From an uncultured Eubacteriales bacterium (lineage in GTDB: Bacteria; Bacillota; Clostridia; Christensenellales; CAG-138), in contig CADAGD010000002.1 in assembly GCA_902787375.1 (NCBI GenBank), forward strand, positions 1-51,637: DNA of 51,637 bases. Reading direction: 5' to 3'. The notes under the pieces were generated by a model. That model searched no databases, was not told the DNA's origin, and saw nothing but the letters and a program-made list of their open reading frames with translations. How positions within the stretch are numbered: position 1 is the stretch's first letter; each line of letters starts with the position of its first letter. Below, piece after piece: positions 8,612 through 17,009 of this stretch. The position numbers were made by a program, and so were the translations under genes.

Positions 8612-8669
8612 TGGGAGGTGCGGAGCCGTATCGTTTTTTCACAAGGCTTTCGATATGGCTCCATCCCCA
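8612..8669 (+). ncRNA. Structured leader hairpin in the glmS 5' UTR (function unknown)
   Basis: GGAGCCGTATCG (8622-8633) pairs with CGATATGGCTCC (8651-8662) as 11 Watson-Crick pairs plus one G-U. A lower stem, TGGGA (8612-8616) with TCCCCA (8664-8669), closes it across a GGTGC bulge. It sits within the first 70 transcribed bases. It does not resemble a cobalamin riboswitch, although the operon encodes a B12 enzyme. Whether it is regulatory is unknown. Confidence 0.5.
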
Positions 8670-8717
8670 TTGTAATCAGCATTCCAAAAAACAATTATTC
8701 ATAAAGAGAGGTTTGAA

Positions 8718-9134
8718 ATGGAAAAGAAAACCCTGGTCATCGGCGTCATAGGCGCGGATGTCCATGCCGTTGGCAACCAGATACTTTACCACGCCTTTAC
8801 CGACGCCGGATTCAACGTAATCAATCTCGGCGTCATGGTGTCTCAGGAGGAGTTCATCAACGCCGCCATAGAGACAAACGCTGACGCCATTGTTGTTTCC
8901 TCACTTTACGGTCAAGGCGAGCTTGACTGCCGCGGTCTGCGTGAGAAATGCAACGAGGCGGGTCTTGAGAACATCCTGCTGTACGTTGGCGGCAACATCG
9001 TCATCGGCAAGCAGCCCTTCGACGAGGTCGAAAAACGCTTCAAAGCCATGGGCTTTGACCGCTCCTTCCCTCCCGGAACACCTCCCGAAGTCGATATCGA
9101 AGCACTCAAAGAAGATCTGCACATTGAGGAGTAA
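8718..9134 (+). CDS. glmS: Glutamate mutase sigma (small, B12-binding) subunit
   Basis: This 138-residue protein has the cobalamin-binding Rossmann fold signature: DVHAVG (the DxHxxG motif whose His replaces the lower ligand of B12), then SSLYGQGE and LYVGGN. Length and order agree with GlmS/MutS of Clostridium. With GlmE it forms adenosylcobalamin-dependent glutamate mutase, which isomerises L-glutamate to (2S,3S)-3-methylaspartate. It is first in the operon glmS-glmL-glmE-mal, with AAGAGAGG before the ATG. It is unrelated to glucosamine-6-phosphate synthase, which shares the symbol. Confidence 0.95.
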   Translation: MEKKTLVIGVIGADVHAVGNQILYHAFTDAGFNVINLGVMVSQEEFINAAIETNADAIVVSSLYGQGELDCRGLREKCNEAGLENILLYVGGNIVIGKQPFDEVEKRFKAMGFDRSFPPGTPPEVDIEALKEDLHIEE

Positions 9135-9151
9135 TCCATAGGTATCATATT

Positions 9152-10540
9152 ATGAAACCTGTCCTTTTGATTGATTTCGGAAGTACCTATACCAAGGTCA
9201 CAGCGGCGGACATAGATTCTCCGCGTCTTTTGGGAACAGCAAATTCATACACCACAGTTCAAACAGATATAAACGACGGGCTTGCCGACGCTCTTATCCG
9301 GCTTGAGAAAAAAACGGGCAAGCTCGATTTCTGCGCCCGTTACGCCTGTTCAAGCGCGGCGGGCGGGCTGCGTATGCTCGCAAGCGGTCTCGTCCCTGAG
9401 CTGACTGCCGAAGCTGCCAAGACCGCAAGTCTCGGCGCGGGAGCCAAGGTTCTGAAAACCTACTCGTTCAAGCTCACCGAGGACGACGAGGAGGAGATAA
9501 GAAGGCTTGACCCGGACATATTTCTCCTTGTCGGCGGCACGGACGGCGGAAACACGGACTGTATCACCCATAACGCAAGGGTACTCGCGCGCATCGGCGG
9601 CACATATCCCATTATACTTGCCGGGAACCGCAATGCCGCGAGGGAGTGCGAGCGCATACTCGAAGGACGTGAGGTTCACATATGCGAGAACGTAATGCCC
9701 AGATTTGGCACTCTCAATATTGAGCCCACGCAAAAGCAGATACGCGAGGTATTCCTCAACAGGATAGTACAGGCAAAGGGTCTGACACAGGCGTCCGAGC
9801 TTATATCGGGCATTATGATGCCCACTCCGAGCGCGGTAATGACGGCTATGGAGCTTCTTGCCAAGGGAACCAAGAACATTCCCGGCATAGGCGATCTCGT
9901 TGCCGTTGACGTCGGCGGCGCGACCACCGACATCTATTCCGTCGCCGAGGGCTTGCCCGACGATCCGAGGACTTCGCTTAAAGGCCTGCCCGAACCGTAC
10001 ATAAAGCGCACCGTCGAGGGCGATATAGGCATGCGCTACAGCATACACGGCATTGTCGATGCGGCGGGGCTTGACCGTATCGCCGAGGCTGCCGGCATAT
10101 CCGAGCAGCGTATGGGCGAGATAGTGGATATGTTCGGTGAAAACACGGATATGCTGCCATACGATGAGGAAACTCAGTCGGCGGATGAAGCTCTTGCGAG
10201 CTTTGCCGTCCGCGTCGCCGTGACGCGCCATGCCGGAAGGCTTGAGGAGGTCTTCGGCATAGGCGGACTGAAGCTCGTCCAGACGGGCAAGAACCTGCTG
10301 AACGTCGATAAATTCATAGTCACGGGCGGTTCTCTCATCCATACCAAGAACACGGGGCGCATAGCCTCATACGGCTTCTATGACGAGGAGGATCCGACGT
10401 CCTTAAAGCCCAAGAGCTGTGAGGTTCTTGTGGATCGAAGCTACATTATTGCCGCGATGGGTCTGCTATCGCAGTACTATCCGGACGCGGCTCTCACCAT
10501 ATTGAAAGAGGAGTTAATTAAAGATGGCACTTCAAAATAA
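9152..10540 (+). CDS. glmL: Glutamate mutase-associated ATPase (MutL/GlmL, reactivating factor)
   Basis: This 462-residue protein of the GlmL/MutL family has actin-like ATPase motifs: an N-terminal phosphate-1 loop (DFGSTYTKV), [10 protein letters not shown] and a second phosphate loop ([11 protein letters not shown]). By family, it is thought to reactivate glutamate mutase by replacing damaged cobalamin. It lies between the small and large mutase subunits, as in Clostridium tetanomorphum and C. cochlearium. Its last 17 bases overlap glmE. Confidence 0.93.
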   Translation: MKPVLLIDFGSTYTKVTAADIDSPRLLGTANSYTTVQTDINDGLADALIRLEKKTGKLDFCARYACSSAAGGLRMLASGLVPELTAEAAKTASLGAGAKVLKTYSFKLTEDDEEEIRRLDPDIFLLVGGTDGGNTDCITHNARVLARIGGTYPIILAGNRNAARECERILEGREVHICENVMPRFGTLNIEPTQKQIREVFLNRIVQAKGLTQASELISGIMMPTPSAVMTAMELLAKGTKNIPGIGDLVAVDVGGATTDIYSVAEGLPDDPRTSLKGLPEPYIKRTVEGDIGMRYSIHGIVDAAGLDRIAEAAGISEQRMGEIVDMFGENTDMLPYDEETQSADEALASFAVRVAVTRHAGRLEEVFGIGGLKLVQTGKNLLNVDKFIVTGGSLIHTKNTGRIASYGFYDEEDPTSLKPKSCEVLVDRSYIIAAMGLLSQYYPDAALTILKEELIKDGTSK

Positions 10541-11975
10541 GCGCATTCCCGATGATGAGTTCAATTCCATCAGAGAAGAAGTTTTAAAGCAATGGCCCAC
10601 AGGCGCGGATGTTGACCTGAAGGAAGCCATTGAGTTCCACAAGTCCCTGCCGGACAAAAAGGTCTTTTCAAAGAAGCTCGTTGACGCCAAGAACAAGGGC
10701 ATTACACTCATTCAGCCCCGTGCCGGCGTCGCGCTCATAGACGCGCAGATAGAGCTTTTGACATACCTTCAGGACAAGGGTGAAGCCGATCTGCTTCCGA
10801 CAACGATTGACAGCTATACCCGTCAGAACCGCTATCAGGAGGCGGAAAACGGCATACGCGAATCCATGAAGGAGCGTCGTTCGATGCTCAACGGCTTCCC
10901 GGCTGTCAACCACGGCGTTGACGGCTGCCGCAGGCTCATAAACAGCCTTGATACCCCCATTCAGGTTCGTCACGGAACCCCCGACGCAAGGCTCCTTACC
11001 GAGATAACCTATGCCGGCGGCTTCACAAGCTATGAGGGCGGCGGTATCTCCTATAACCTTCCCTACGCCAAGAATGTTCCCATGGAAAAGACCATAAGGG
11101 ACTGGCAGTATGTTGACCGTCTTACAGGCATCTATGAGGCAAACGGCGTTTCCATCAATCGTGAGCCCTACGGCCCCCTGACGGGTACTCTCGTTCCCGC
11201 CTGCATCTCCCACGCGGTAGCCATAATCGAGGCTCTCCTTGCCGCCGAGCAGGGTGTTAAGAACATAACCGTCGGTTACGGTCAATGCGGAAATCTCGTT
11301 CAGGACGTCGCGGCAATCCGTGTTCTTGAGGAGCTTACCAACGAATACCTTGAAAAGAACGGCTATAACGACGTCTGCGTCACGACCGTATTCCATCAAT
11401 GGATGGGCGGCTTCCCGCAGGATGAGGCGAAGGCGTTCGGCGTCATAAGCTGGGGTTCCGCCACAGCAGCTCTCTCCAAGGCGACCAAGGTCATAGTCAA
11501 GACTCCCCATGAGGCGGCAGGCGTTCCCACAATGGAGGCTAACGCTCAGGGGCTTCGCTGCACCAAGCAGGTCATAAGTATGCTTGCCGATCAGGTCTGC
11601 ACGGCGAACAATCTTGAGGAAGAGAAGGAAATGATCCGTCAGGAAACCCGCTGCATCGTTGACAAGTGCTTTGAGCTTGGCAACGGCGATATAGCCGACG
11701 GCACGGTCAAGGCCGTTATGAGCGGCGTACTGGATATTCCGTTCGCTCCCTCCCGCTTTAACGCCGGAAAGATGCTCCCCGCAAGGGACAATGACGGCGC
11801 GATACGCATACTTGAGATGGGCAATCTTCCCTTCTCCGATGATATAAAGGCGTTCCATCGCGCCAAGATAGGCGAAAGGGCTAAAGCCGAAAAGCGCAAC
11901 GCCACATTCCAGATGGTAATTGACGATGTTTACGCTATAAGCAAGGGCCGTCTTGTCGGACGCCCCAGGGTTTAA
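10524..11975 (+). CDS. glmE: Glutamate mutase epsilon (large, catalytic) subunit
   Basis: This 483-residue TIM-barrel subunit matches the usual length of MutE/GlmE. Visible conserved stretches include [20 protein letters not shown] and HQWMGGFP. It holds glutamate in the barrel while the B12 on GlmS supplies the radical. Its start lies inside glmL, which points to coupled translation. It is followed 42 bases later by mal. Confidence 0.95.
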   Translation: MALQNKRIPDDEFNSIREEVLKQWPTGADVDLKEAIEFHKSLPDKKVFSKKLVDAKNKGITLIQPRAGVALIDAQIELLTYLQDKGEADLLPTTIDSYTRQNRYQEAENGIRESMKERRSMLNGFPAVNHGVDGCRRLINSLDTPIQVRHGTPDARLLTEITYAGGFTSYEGGGISYNLPYAKNVPMEKTIRDWQYVDRLTGIYEANGVSINREPYGPLTGTLVPACISHAVAIIEALLAAEQGVKNITVGYGQCGNLVQDVAAIRVLEELTNEYLEKNGYNDVCVTTVFHQWMGGFPQDEAKAFGVISWGSATAALSKATKVIVKTPHEAAGVPTMEANAQGLRCTKQVISMLADQVCTANNLEEEKEMIRQETRCIVDKCFELGNGDIADGTVKAVMSGVLDIPFAPSRFNAGKMLPARDNDGAIRILEMGNLPFSDDIKAFHRAKIGERAKAEKRNATFQMVIDDVYAISKGRLVGRPRV

Positions 11976-12017
11976 TAAGCGATAGAATAAAAAAACACAA
12001 AATGAAAGGCAATAAAA

Positions 12018-13268
12018 ATGAAAATCATTGATGTTATCTGCTCAGCAGGACGTACAGGCTTCTATTTCGACGATCAGCGCGCCATCAAGGCGGGCGCAAA
12101 GAGCGACGGCTTCGCTTATGTTGGCGAAACCAAGACCTCCGGCTTCACATCCGTCCGTCAGCCCGGCGAATCCATCTCCGTAATGCTGATACTTGAAGAC
12201 GGTCAGATCGCTATGGGCGACTGCGCTGCCGTTCAGTATTCCGGCTGTGGCGGACGTGATCCCCTCTTCCTCGCAAAGGACTTCATTCCCATAATTGAGA
12301 AGCACATCAAGCCCCGGCTCGTTGGCCGTGAGGCGGATAACTTCCGCAAGCTTGCCGCTGATCTTGAGGCGATAACCGTTGACGGAAAGCGTCTTCACAC
12401 CGCCATCCGCTATGGCATGACACAGGCTCTTCTTGACGCCGTCGCCAAGTCCACACGCCGCATGATGTATGAGGTAGTCGCTGACGAGTACGGCTGCAAA
12501 TTCGAGGCAAAGCCCCTTGACATATTCACCCAGTCCGGTGACGACCGCTACAACAACGCCGATAAGATGATTATAAAGGGCGCGCAGATACTTCCCCATG
12601 CCCTCATCAACAATGTCAAGACAAAGCTCGGTGAGCATGGCGAGCTTCTCCTTGACTATGTAAAATGGCTGCGTGACCGCGTAATCGCTCTCCGCACCGA
12701 CGAGAGCTACTGCCCCATATTCCATATCGACGTTTACGGCACAATAGGAGCCGCCTTCGGCAACGACAATTACAAGGCGATGGCTGACTACATGGCTACC
12801 CTTGAGGAGGCTGCCAAGCCCTTCCACCTGCGCATTGAAGGCCCCATGGATGTTGAGGATCGTGAGAAGCAGATGCTCGCTCTCAAAGCCATCACCAAGG
12901 AGCTTGACGACCGCGGCATCAATGTTGAGATAGTCGCCGACGAGTGGTGCAACACTCTTGAGGACATCAAGTACTTCGCTGACAACAAGGCAGGTCATAT
13001 GGTTCAGATAAAGACCCCCGACCTCGGAGGCATCAACAACACCATAGAGGCTGTCCTCTACTGCAAGGAGCGCGGCATCGGCGCGTATCAGGGCGGTACA
13101 TGCAATGAGACCGACCGTTCCGCTCAGGTCTGCGTACAGTGCGCCATGGCGACACGTCCCGACCAGATACTCGCAAAGCCCGGCATGGGCGTTGACGAGG
13201 GCTACATGATAGTCTATAACGAGATGCAGCGCATTCTCGCTTACGCGAACGCCAAGATGGCAAAATAA
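12018..13268 (+). CDS. mal: Methylaspartate ammonia-lyase
   Basis: This 416-residue enolase-superfamily enzyme removes ammonia from 3-methylaspartate to give mesaconate, the substrate of the hydro-lyase encoded upstream. The catalytic residues known from the Clostridium tetanomorphum enzyme are present: H194 (ILPHALINN), the Mg ligands D238 (HIDVYG), E274 (RIEGP) and D308 (VADEW), and the base K332 (QIKTPDLGG). Positions are counted from this start and are within one of the published numbering as I recall it. It is the last gene of the glm operon, and a strong hairpin follows. Confidence 0.96.
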   Translation: MKIIDVICSAGRTGFYFDDQRAIKAGAKSDGFAYVGETKTSGFTSVRQPGESISVMLILEDGQIAMGDCAAVQYSGCGGRDPLFLAKDFIPIIEKHIKPRLVGREADNFRKLAADLEAITVDGKRLHTAIRYGMTQALLDAVAKSTRRMMYEVVADEYGCKFEAKPLDIFTQSGDDRYNNADKMIIKGAQILPHALINNVKTKLGEHGELLLDYVKWLRDRVIALRTDESYCPIFHIDVYGTIGAAFGNDNYKAMADYMATLEEAAKPFHLRIEGPMDVEDREKQMLALKAITKELDDRGINVEIVADEWCNTLEDIKYFADNKAGHMVQIKTPDLGGINNTIEAVLYCKERGIGAYQGGTCNETDRSAQVCVQCAMATRPDQILAKPGMGVDEGYMIVYNEMQRILAYANAKMAK

Positions 13269-13289
13269 AGCAATATCGGTACTAATGAA

Positions 13290-13320
13290 AGGGCTGCCGC
13301 GGTTCATTTGCGGCAGCCCT
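13290..13320. terminator. Hairpin terminator after mal
   Basis: AGGGCTGCCGC (13290-13300) pairs perfectly with GCGGCAGCCCT (13310-13320). It lies between mal and the convergent dehydrogenase remnant and could serve both. The T-run is weak on both sides. Confidence 0.65.
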
Positions 13321-13355
13321 GCTGTATCTTAAAATGCTATCGGCGAATGTCTATT

Positions 13356-13663
13356 TTATTTCTTCGGAATCGAAATTGCGTTTATCAGCTTTTCAAAGTC
13401 GGCATACTCCCACACGGCCGGCACGGGGTACAGGGGATTCGCCTCCTTATCCGCCCAGCGGATTATCCGGGGAACATCCTCCCTTTTGATGCAGTCAAAG
13501 CCCGTTGGTATGCCCATCCCTCAATATCCTTTTCATGCTTTACAACCATATCACGGAGCTTTTTAAGCTGCTGCCTGCGCCATGAAACGTCCAGCGTACA
13601 GCCGGTTCTAAAAAAAACGCGCTGTGCTTCAACAACGTCATGTATGCTTGCCTTATTCCACAT
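13356..13663 (-). pseudogene. Fused remnant: aldehyde dehydrogenase start joined to iron-alcohol dehydrogenase end
   Basis: On the minus strand a good ribosome binding site (GGAAGGAG) and ATG (13663) open a frame that reads like the first ~45 residues of a class-3-type aldehyde dehydrogenase (VVEAQRVFFRTG, QQLKKLRDMVVKHEKDI). Near base 13520 the similarity stops. In another frame, bases 13517-13356 read like the last ~53 residues of an iron-containing alcohol dehydrogenase (IPTGFDCIKREDVPRII, KEANPLYPVPAVWE). An internal deletion in an aldehyde dehydrogenase-alcohol dehydrogenase pair would give this. No functional enzyme can be made. The family calls are from recalled motifs, not a search. 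Confidence 0.7.
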
Positions 13664-13712
13664 TAAAATTCTCCTTCCGATGTTCATCCAAACTACATCT
13701 GTTCAAATTGTA

Positions 13713-14159
13713 TCACAGGTGTTTTTCAAGCGTCCTCACAAATTCCTCAAGACCTGCCCTGTCGTCCTCTGTAAACCTTGAAAATTCAGGGCTGTCGATG
13801 TCAAGCACGCCTATAACTACGCCGTCCTTCCTTATGGGAACCACTATCTCCGAATTGGATGCGCAGTCACACGCTATATGTCCCGGAAACTCATGCACAT
13901 TCGGTACAAGCATTGTCGCATTCTCAGCAACGGCGGTTCCGCATACGCCGCTGCCTATCTGTATCTCTATACAGGCGGGCTTGCCCTGAAACGGCCCAAG
14001 CACGAGCTTGCCGTCATCGACAATATAGAATCCCGCCCAGTTGATATTCTCCATCATATCATTGAGAAGCGCGGATGCGTTGGCAAGGTTTGCTACGGTA
14101 TGGGGTACGCCCTCGATAAGCCCCTCAAGTGCCGCAGTCATAAGTGAATAGTCAGTCAT
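13713..14159 (-). CDS. msrC: Free methionine (R)-sulfoxide reductase (GAF domain)
   Basis: This 148-residue single GAF-domain protein has the conserved cysteines of the fRMsr family: C63 (GKPACIE), C73 (GSGVCGTA) and C97 (GHIACDC), followed by SEIVVPI and GVLDIDS. The enzyme reduces free methionine-R-sulfoxide in the cytoplasm using thioredoxin-type electrons. A GAGAGG site precedes ATG 14159. It follows the opp operon on the same strand, separated by a hairpin. Confidence 0.92.
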   Translation of the reverse strand: MTDYSLMTAALEGLIEGVPHTVANLANASALLNDMMENINWAGFYIVDDGKLVLGPFQGKPACIEIQIGSGVCGTAVAENATMLVPNVHEFPGHIACDCASNSEIVVPIRKDGVVIGVLDIDSPEFSRFTEDDRAGLEEFVRTLEKHL

Positions 14160-14181
14160 AATAACCTCTCATTTCATAGGA

Positions 14182-14211
14182 AATGAGCCGCCGTATTCCC
14201 GGCGGCTCATT
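14182..14211 (-). terminator. Terminator of the opp operon
   Basis: AATGAGCCGCCG (14182-14193) pairs with CGGCGGCTCATT (14200-14211). It lies just after the 59-residue membrane protein on the minus strand. The following T-run is poor. Confidence 0.65.
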
Positions 14212-14216
14212 AAGTT

Positions 14217-14396
14217 TTATCTTGCAAATAGCAACAGGACTACTGCTGTAATTATCAGGATGAGTATCAAGCACGGAAGACCTATTACAAGGAAGCCCGA
14301 TATGGTCATTGCGAGCAAATCCTTCTTCTCAACAGGCAGCTCCTCATCCTCCAAATCCACATGACCATCCTTAACTTTCTTATCAGGATCGTTCAT
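14217..14396 (-). CDS. Small single-span membrane protein co-transcribed with opp
   Basis: A 59-codon frame starts three bases after the oppF stop codon. The first ~27 residues are charged (MNDPDKKVKD, then many Glu/Asp). Residues about 32-57 form one hydrophobic segment (GFLVIGLPCLILILIITAVV) that runs almost to the end. It is the last gene before the operon hairpin. The spacing and membrane segment suggest a real gene, perhaps an accessory of the Opp transporter. I do not recognise the family. Confidence 0.7.
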   Translation of the reverse strand: MNDPDKKVKDGHVDLEDEELPVEKKDLLAMTISGFLVIGLPCLILILIITAVVLLLFAR

Positions 14397-14399
14397 GGA

Positions 14400-16016
14400 T
14401 TACTTTGCAGCTTCCTTCTCATTCTTGGTCGTCTTAACCTTGAAGAGGAATTCCTTATTATCTCCCAGCTTGCGCTCAGGATAATGGCAGGCGCAGAAGT
14501 GGTTGGGCTCGATCTCAACAAGAGGAGGCGTAACCCTGCTGCACTTCTCGGTAGCCATGTAGCAGCGTGTGCAGAACTTGCATCCGGGCGGGGGATTGAC
14601 GGGGCTGGGGATATTTCCTTCGAGGATGATCCTCTCCTTATCAGCCGAGCCTTCCTCAGTCGTGGGAATGGAGGACAGAAGAGCCACAGTATAGGGATGA
14701 CGCGGATCATCGAATATGGTCTTCTTGTCAGCAAGCTCAACTATATTGCCCAGATACATAACGGCTATGCGGTCGGAGATGAACTTAACGACCGAAAGGT
14801 CATGGGATATGAACATGTATGTAAGCTTCTGCTGCTCCTTGAGCTCCTGAAGCAGGTTGATTATCTGGGACTGAATGGAAACGTCAAGAGCGGATACGCA
14901 CTCGTCGCAGACAACGAACTTGGGCTTAACGGCAAGCGCACGGGCTATGCAGATACGCTGACGCTGACCGCCGGAGAACTGATGGGGATAACGGTGCAGC
15001 ATGTACTCCTGCAGACCGCACTTCTCCATCGTTTCAACGATATAGGCACGCAGCCTCGGAGAACCGTGCTTGAAGAAGTTATGCGTTACAAGACCTTCCT
15101 CAATTATCTGGCCGACCGTGAAGCGGGGATTCAGCGAGGAATAGGGATCCTGGAAGATTATCTGCAGGTCTTTACGCAGACCGCGCATCTCCTTGTATTT
15201 CAGACGGGCGAGGTCAATGCCGTTATCGCGCATTGCCTCATACTTCTGGAACTCAGGATCGTCCTTATACTTTGCCCTGACACCGTCAAGCTTTTTCTGA
15301 AGCTCGGCAATCTTGGCATCGACGGTCTTTAATTCGCCCTCGACCTTATCCATCGCGCTCTTGGTTTCAGTAAGCTTCTTCTTGAACGACTCAACCTTCT
15401 TGGATTCGCCGTCCTTTATGGAATGCTCATAGTGCTCATAGTTGACGCGGTTCTTATCAAGACGCTCCCTGATGCCCTTACGCTTCTGGTTCTCACGGTA
15501 AATCTCCATCATAAGGTTAGTAGCTTCGTGATCCTCGTGAGCATAGAAGCCGCCGATGACCTTAACGATGTTGCTCAGGTGAGTCTGCTCCTCGCACTTT
15601 GCGATATTGGCTTCCTGGAGGGTATAGAAATCAGCGGAGTCCTCGCCGCCGGCTTCCTGAACCTTTTTAGCCATCTCCTCAGCCTTATGCTGAGCGTGAG
15701 CGTGCTTCTTGCGGTACTTGGCCTGATTCCTGATTGTATCGCTTACATATTCGGGAACCATATCGTCAATGGTAGTGCCGTAATACAGCGTGCAGCCGGC
15801 TGTCTGGGGATAGAGCTGGAGAAGCACACGACCGAGGGTGGACTTACCGCAGCCGGACTCACCGACTATACCGAGAGTTTCGCCCTCATATATGTCGAGG
15901 GTGATGTCCTCGTTTGCACGGACATACAAACGCTTCTTCTGGAAGATGGAGGACTTTGCAACAGGGAAATATTTTTTAAGATTAGTAACTGACAGTAATT
16001 TTTTTGTGTTCTGCAC
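14400..16016 (-). CDS. oppF: Oligopeptide ABC transporter ATPase (OppF) with coiled-coil insertion
   Basis: This 538-residue ATPase has Walker A (GESGCGKST, 52-60), Q-loop Q289 (FQDPYSS), signature FSGGQRQR (347-354), Walker B ending D371-E372 and H405. It ends with the Oligo_HPY cysteine motif (CKFCTRC...C) that can hold an Fe-S cluster in DppD-type proteins. Ordinary OppF is about 330 residues, with ~50 between the Walker lysine and the Q-loop. Here the gap is about 230, and the extra ~180 residues (about 85-270) are highly charged and predicted to form coiled coil (for example [20 protein letters not shown]). The frame is continuous. The start is GTG 16016, with GGAGG 9 bases upstream, and it overlaps oppD by 35 bases. 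Confidence 0.9.
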   Translation of the reverse strand: MQNTKKLLSVTNLKKYFPVAKSSIFQKKRLYVRANEDITLDIYEGETLGIVGESGCGKSTLGRVLLQLYPQTAGCTLYYGTTIDDMVPEYVSDTIRNQAKYRKKHAHAQHKAEEMAKKVQEAGGEDSADFYTLQEANIAKCEEQTHLSNIVKVIGGFYAHEDHEATNLMMEIYRENQKRKGIRERLDKNRVNYEHYEHSIKDGESKKVESFKKKLTETKSAMDKVEGELKTVDAKIAELQKKLDGVRAKYKDDPEFQKYEAMRDNGIDLARLKYKEMRGLRKDLQIIFQDPYSSLNPRFTVGQIIEEGLVTHNFFKHGSPRLRAYIVETMEKCGLQEYMLHRYPHQFSGGQRQRICIARALAVKPKFVVCDECVSALDVSIQSQIINLLQELKEQQKLTYMFISHDLSVVKFISDRIAVMYLGNIVELADKKTIFDDPRHPYTVALLSSIPTTEEGSADKERIILEGNIPSPVNPPPGCKFCTRCYMATEKCSRVTPPLVEIEPNHFCACHYPERKLGDNKEFLFKVKTTKNEKEAAK

Positions 16017-16995
16017 TGTTCCGTTCCTCCTTATTGGGATAGAAGCACCTTATCTGCTGATCATCGCTGATAGCCTCAAGTGTAGGTTCCTCTTCGATAC
16101 ATTTCTTTGTGCAATATTTGCAGCGGGGCGCGAACTTACATCCCTTCGGCAGGGCGAGGGGATGAGGCACGACGCCGGGAATCGGCTCAAGGCGGTCGCT
16201 CTCATTTTCAAGGCGCGGGATGGAGAGCATCAGACCCTCTGTATAGGGGTGGCTGAAGTTATTCTCGCGGAAAATAACGGAGGCGGGAGCCTTTTCGACG
16301 ACCTGACCGCAGTACATAACGGCAACGTCATCCGCCATCTCATTGATAACGCCGAGGTCATGGGTTATGAATATGATGGCTGTGCCGGTGGATTCCTTGA
16401 GCTCGTTCATGAGCTTCAGTATCTGAGCCTGAATCGTAACGTCAAGAGCGGTTGTGGGCTCATCGGCAATCAGAATCTTGGGCTTACAGGCAAGTGCCAT
16501 AGCTATCATGACACGCTGTCTCATACCTCCGGAGAGCTGATGCGGATACTGCTTGATAACAACCTCAGGATTCGGTATCTGTACGTCATAGAGCATCTTA
16601 ACAGCATGCTCATGGGCTTCCTTCTTGTTCATGCCCTGATGGATCATGAACGGCTCGGAAAGCTGACGGTCGATGGAGAATACCGGGTTCAAGCTTGTCA
16701 TGGGCTCCTGGAATATAACGGAAATATCGTTTCCGCGGACGCTGTACATCTGTTTGAGGGTGTACTTTGTCAGATCCTTGCCCTCAAGGAGAATCTCGCC
16801 GCTGTCGATATAGCCATTGCCGTCAAGGAGCTGCAGTATGCTCATGGCGGAAACGGACTTACCGGAACCGGACTCACCGACTATACCGATGGTCTTGCCG
16901 GCTTCGAGTGTGTAAGATACATCGTTAACTGCTTTTACAGTACCTTTCTTGGTGTGAAAGAACGTATGCAGGTGTTTAACTTCAAGCAAAGGCAT
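15982..16995 (-). CDS. oppD: Oligopeptide ABC transporter ATPase (OppD)
   Basis: This 337-residue ATPase has normal length and all motifs: Walker [10 protein letters not shown]-loop [10 protein letters not shown], signature LSGGMRQR, Walker [13 protein letters not shown] and H-loop ITHDLG. The C-terminal Oligo_HPY region has clustered cysteines ([14 protein letters not shown]). It pairs with OppF at the cytoplasmic face to power peptide import. ATG 16995 is preferred because GGAGG lies 9 bases before it; an in-frame GTG at 17001 is only 3 bases from that site. Unlike its partner OppF it has no insertion. Confidence 0.95.
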   Translation of the reverse strand: MPLLEVKHLHTFFHTKKGTVKAVNDVSYTLEAGKTIGIVGESGSGKSVSAMSILQLLDGNGYIDSGEILLEGKDLTKYTLKQMYSVRGNDISVIFQEPMTSLNPVFSIDRQLSEPFMIHQGMNKKEAHEHAVKMLYDVQIPNPEVVIKQYPHQLSGGMRQRVMIAMALACKPKILIADEPTTALDVTIQAQILKLMNELKESTGTAIIFITHDLGVINEMADDVAVMYCGQVVEKAPASVIFRENNFSHPYTEGLMLSIPRLENESDRLEPIPGVVPHPLALPKGCKFAPRCKYCTKKCIEEEPTLEAISDDQQIRCFYPNKEERNSAEHKKITVSY

Positions 16996-17009
16996 AATCA
17001 CTTTCCTCC

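Noticed and set aside
8612-8669. Cobalamin riboswitch before glmS
   Set aside because: No B12-box core is visible in the leader; only a hairpin is supported.
12042-13307. 421-residue frame opposite mal
   Set aside because: The plus-strand mal product has all catalytic residues; the antisense frame shows no motif and is a by-product of codon bias.
13356-13663. Reading the remnant as an AdhE fusion
   Set aside because: The two parts are in different frames and the first part resembles a class-3-type aldehyde dehydrogenase, not the AdhE N-terminus.
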